A stretch of 64,000 bases of DNA, from contig NZ_JBOFTR010000004.1 of NCBI RefSeq assembly GCF_051652165.1, positions 248,001 through 312,000 on the forward strand, in the 5' to 3' direction. Source of the DNA: Plesiomonas sp051652165 (lineage in GTDB: Bacteria; Pseudomonadota; Gammaproteobacteria; Enterobacterales; CAMTGL01). The translations under genes and the position numbers were made by a program. The notes under the pieces are model-generated. The model saw nothing but the letters and a program-made list of their open reading frames with translations. It had not been told where the DNA came from and ran no database searches. Position 1 is the first letter of the stretch. Every line of letters starts with the position of its first letter. Below, piece after piece: positions 62,142-64,000 of the stretch.

Positions 62142-63359
62142 ATGGCAGCAGGGCACAATCTTGGACACATTGATCAAATTAAACAGATAAATATGGGCGT
62201 GGTATATCGGTTAATTGATCAATTAGGCCCGATTTCACGCATTGAATTATCCAAGCAGGCGGGTTTAGCCCCAGCAAGTATCACAAAAATCACCCGTGAA
62301 TTGCTTGATGTTCACTTAATTTGCGAAAATGAGTGCCAAGACTTTGGTCAGCGTGGTCGGCCAGCCGTAGGGTTAGTATTAGATACAACAGGCTGGCATT
62401 TCCTCTCTCTGCGCTTAGGCTGCGGTTATCTGACACTGGTTTTGCATGAGCTCAATGGTCAGATATTGATTGAAGAGCGTTTAGAGGTGATTGAGCGTCA
62501 GCAAGTTGCACTGCTCAAACGCTTAGTCAGTGAAATTGACCTCTTTTTTACTCGTCATCAAAATAAGCTTGAACGATTAACTGGTATTGCCGTGACGCTA
62601 CCAGGCATGATTGATGCTGCGCGCGGTATTGTTCATCATATGCCTTATTATCAGGTAAAAGAGATGCCATTGGCCGCAGAGCTGGCGGCAAAAACCGGTT
62701 TACGGGTTTTTTTACGGCATGATATTTGCGCATGGGCGATGGCTGAGTCACTGTTTGGGCATGCTCAGGGCTGCGATAATGTTATTTTGCTGAGTATTAA
62801 TCACGGTGTTGGTGTGGGGGTGATGATCGATGGCAAGCTGATTCATGGTCAGTTTCGTAATCTGATTGAGGCTGGGCATCAGATTGTTAACCCAGATGGT
62901 GTGCTCTGTGAATGTGGTCACCGTGGCTGTTTAGAAACCGAGATCAGTATGCAAGCGTTGTTGCGAAAGGTGCAACAGCAGCTAGATATAGGTATTCAGA
63001 GTTCATTGCAGCATGTTCCATTGACGATTACTGCGCTCTGCCACGCCGCAATTGAGGGCGATTCACTGGCGTTGAGTGTGTTGCATGATACTGCGCGTTA
63101 TATTGGGCAATTACTCGCTACGTTGGTGAATTTATTTCATCCTGAGAAAATTTTGTTTGGCTCGCCATTACATCAAGCACAAGCGGTTTTATTTCCTGAA
63201 ATTGAAGCTACAATCAAACATCTCTCTTATCCTCCGTATACCGAAAATCTGGTGTTACAGCTCACTCAATTTCACAATGAAGGCACGATGGCAGGGGTTG
63301 GTTTGGTCAAAGAGGCGCTATATAACGGCTCTTTACTGACACAATTACTTGAAGGTTAA
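62142..63359 (+). CDS. mlc: ROK-family transcriptional repressor Mlc
   Basis: 405 aa. N-terminal helix-turn-helix (GHIDQIKQINMGVVYRLIDQ, LAPASITKITREL), ROK domain with GIAVTLPGMID and the zinc site CECGHRGCLE (C-x-C-x4-C). Matches E. coli Mlc along its length, including the ending NGSLLTQLLEG. Mlc represses ptsG, ptsHI and other sugar genes and is sequestered by unphosphorylated EIICB-Glc. The ATG at 62142 gives the Mlc N terminus; NagC is less likely because the GHIDQIKQ start and overall match favour Mlc. Confidence 0.92.
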   Translation: MAAGHNLGHIDQIKQINMGVVYRLIDQLGPISRIELSKQAGLAPASITKITRELLDVHLICENECQDFGQRGRPAVGLVLDTTGWHFLSLRLGCGYLTLVLHELNGQILIEERLEVIERQQVALLKRLVSEIDLFFTRHQNKLERLTGIAVTLPGMIDAARGIVHHMPYYQVKEMPLAAELAAKTGLRVFLRHDICAWAMAESLFGHAQGCDNVILLSINHGVGVGVMIDGKLIHGQFRNLIEAGHQIVNPDGVLCECGHRGCLETEISMQALLRKVQQQLDIGIQSSLQHVPLTITALCHAAIEGDSLALSVLHDTARYIGQLLATLVNLFHPEKILFGSPLHQAQAVLFPEIEATIKHLSYPPYTENLVLQLTQFHNEGTMAGVGLVKEALYNGSLLTQLLEG

Positions 63360-63507
63360 TTTTTCTGGTCATTTTACAAATGTATCCATGCAAATTGCAC
63401 GGTGAATATTCAAGCGTTAGCAGTAACAAGCATGATTAGCGATACAAAATTTATCAAAATAGATTGCTAATAGGCGTTGGCATATGTTTAGGGCGTAGCT
63501 GAAACAA

Positions 63508-63531
63508 AAATAGCCTCACAAGAGGCTATTT
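63508..63531. terminator. bidirectional hairpin between mlc and the HmuV-like gene
   Basis: Perfect 10-bp stem (AAATAGCCTC at 63508-63517, GAGGCTATTT at 63522-63531) with a 4-base loop between convergent genes. Confidence 0.7.
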
Positions 63532-63639
63532 AGGAGGGCAAAGAGAGCCAGAGGTGGTGTATTGAGCTAGATACTCTTCTTATTTGCAGGATAAAAGTTC
63601 TTACCTGATAGGGGAATAAATTAGACAAAGCACAAAAAA

Positions 63640-64000
63640 CTAGGCGATCAGTACAGAGTCAATATCAGGATGTGGAAGAATCGTTGTTTCGATATCAAAC
63701 ACATGCTGAATATGGTTATGGGTTAAGACCTGTTTTGGTGTACCGTCAGCATACAGTGTTCCGTTATTGAGCAGTAATATGCGATCAGCATAACGGGCTG
63801 CAAGGTTTAAATCGTGCAAAATAACCAGCACTGCGTCACCCGCTAATGCTCGCTCTTTTGCTATTTGCAACGTGTGGTGCTGGTGGCAGAGATCAAGCGC
63901 AGAAGTGGGTTCATCAAGTATTAATAACTGCGGTTCTGCTGGTAATGAGCCTGATTGCTCTACTTCCTTAAACTGTTTTGCGCTCTGTTTTTTTTCGCCC
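63640..64000 (-). CDS. hmuV: hemin ABC transporter ATPase (HmuV-like), 3' part
   Basis: The frame is open to the window edge (about 120 codons visible; the gene begins outside). Walker B LLILDEPTSALD, D-loop, the H-loop His in VLVILHDLNLAARYADRILLL, and the ending HVFDIETTILPHPD. A spacer before Walker B (EKKQSAKQFKEVEQSGSLPA) is the kind of insert HmuV ATPases carry. It would power heme or siderophore import across the inner membrane with a HmuTU partner, presumably just outside the window. Confidence 0.8.
   Translation of the reverse strand, partial: GEKKQSAKQFKEVEQSGSLPAEPQLLILDEPTSALDLCHQHHTLQIAKERALAGDAVLVILHDLNLAARYADRILLLNNGTLYADGTPKQVLTHNHIQHVFDIETTILPHPDIDSVLIA

Overview
The window comes from the chromosome of a gammaproteobacterium of the Enterobacterales or a close relative. 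The evidence is gene order: fabF-pabC-mltG-tmk-holB-tatD, uvrY-uvrC-pgsA followed by tRNA-Gly/Cys/Leu, and ycbL/aspC/OmpF-type porins/asnS all match blocks known from E. coli. YciU, Mlc and three OmpC/OmpF-type porins agree. A DUF2982 protein and a PanP-like decarboxylase are more typical of Vibrio/Aeromonas/Plesiomonas-like bacteria, so I do not name a genus. Both ends are cut inside genes (fabF on the left, a HmuV-like ATPase on the right).

Layout. 1-5.7 kb: end of the fatty-acid cluster plus folate, cell-wall, dTMP and DNA polymerase III genes. 6-12.8 kb: YcaD-type MFS protein, YciU, an unknown membrane protein, a FUSC-family membrane protein, a LysR regulator and a porin. 13.07 kb: tRNA-Ser(UGA). 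13.4-26.5 kb: an apparently complete sulfoquinovose (SQ) catabolic locus of the sulfo-Entner-Doudoroff type. It encodes SDR dehydrogenase, SMP-30 lactonase, IlvD/Edd dehydratase, HpcH/HpaI aldolase, mutarotase, a 3-hydroxyisobutyrate-dehydrogenase-like reductase, two YihO/YihP-like transporters, a GH31 sulfoquinovosidase with the K-E-R-W-Y sulfonate-recognition set, a GNAT protein and a LacI regulator. Two nearly identical 22-bp palindromic operators sit before the dehydratase operon and before the sulfoquinovosidase. 26.8-30.4 kb: uvrY-uvrC-pgsA and three tRNA genes. 30.97-42.6 kb: a type I-F2 (I-Fv) CRISPR-Cas locus, cas1, cas2-3 (split by a one-base frameshift), cas7fv, cas5fv, cas6f, without a cas8f large subunit, followed by one array of 83 repeats and 82 spacers in perfect 60-bp register. 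42.7-44.6 kb: small accessory genes. 44.7-52.3 kb: ycbL, DUF2982, aspC, two porins, asnS. 52.7-64 kb: PanP-like decarboxylase, MerR/CadR-like regulator with a ZntA-like ATPase carrying a (Glu-His)10 tract, queD, queE, cytochrome b561, an acyl-CoA synthetase, mlc and partial hmuV.

How the genes work together. In the SQ locus the GH31 enzyme would free SQ from plant sulfolipid glycosides and the mutarotase would interconvert anomers. Dehydrogenase, lactonase, dehydratase and aldolase would then convert SQ to pyruvate plus sulfolactaldehyde (SLA). The terminal enzyme belongs to the reductase family of E. coli YihU, not to the aldehyde dehydrogenases used by Pseudomonas putida SQ1. The predicted end product is therefore dihydroxypropanesulfonate (DHPS), with one of the paired transporters possibly exporting it. 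In the CRISPR locus, Cas6f would process the array RNA, Cas7fv and Cas5fv would form a minimal Cascade, and Cas1 with Cas2-3 would serve adaptation and target degradation if the cas2-3 frame is restored or the frameshift is a sequencing error.

All functional calls rest on reading the protein and DNA sequences and on remembered family features. No database search was run.
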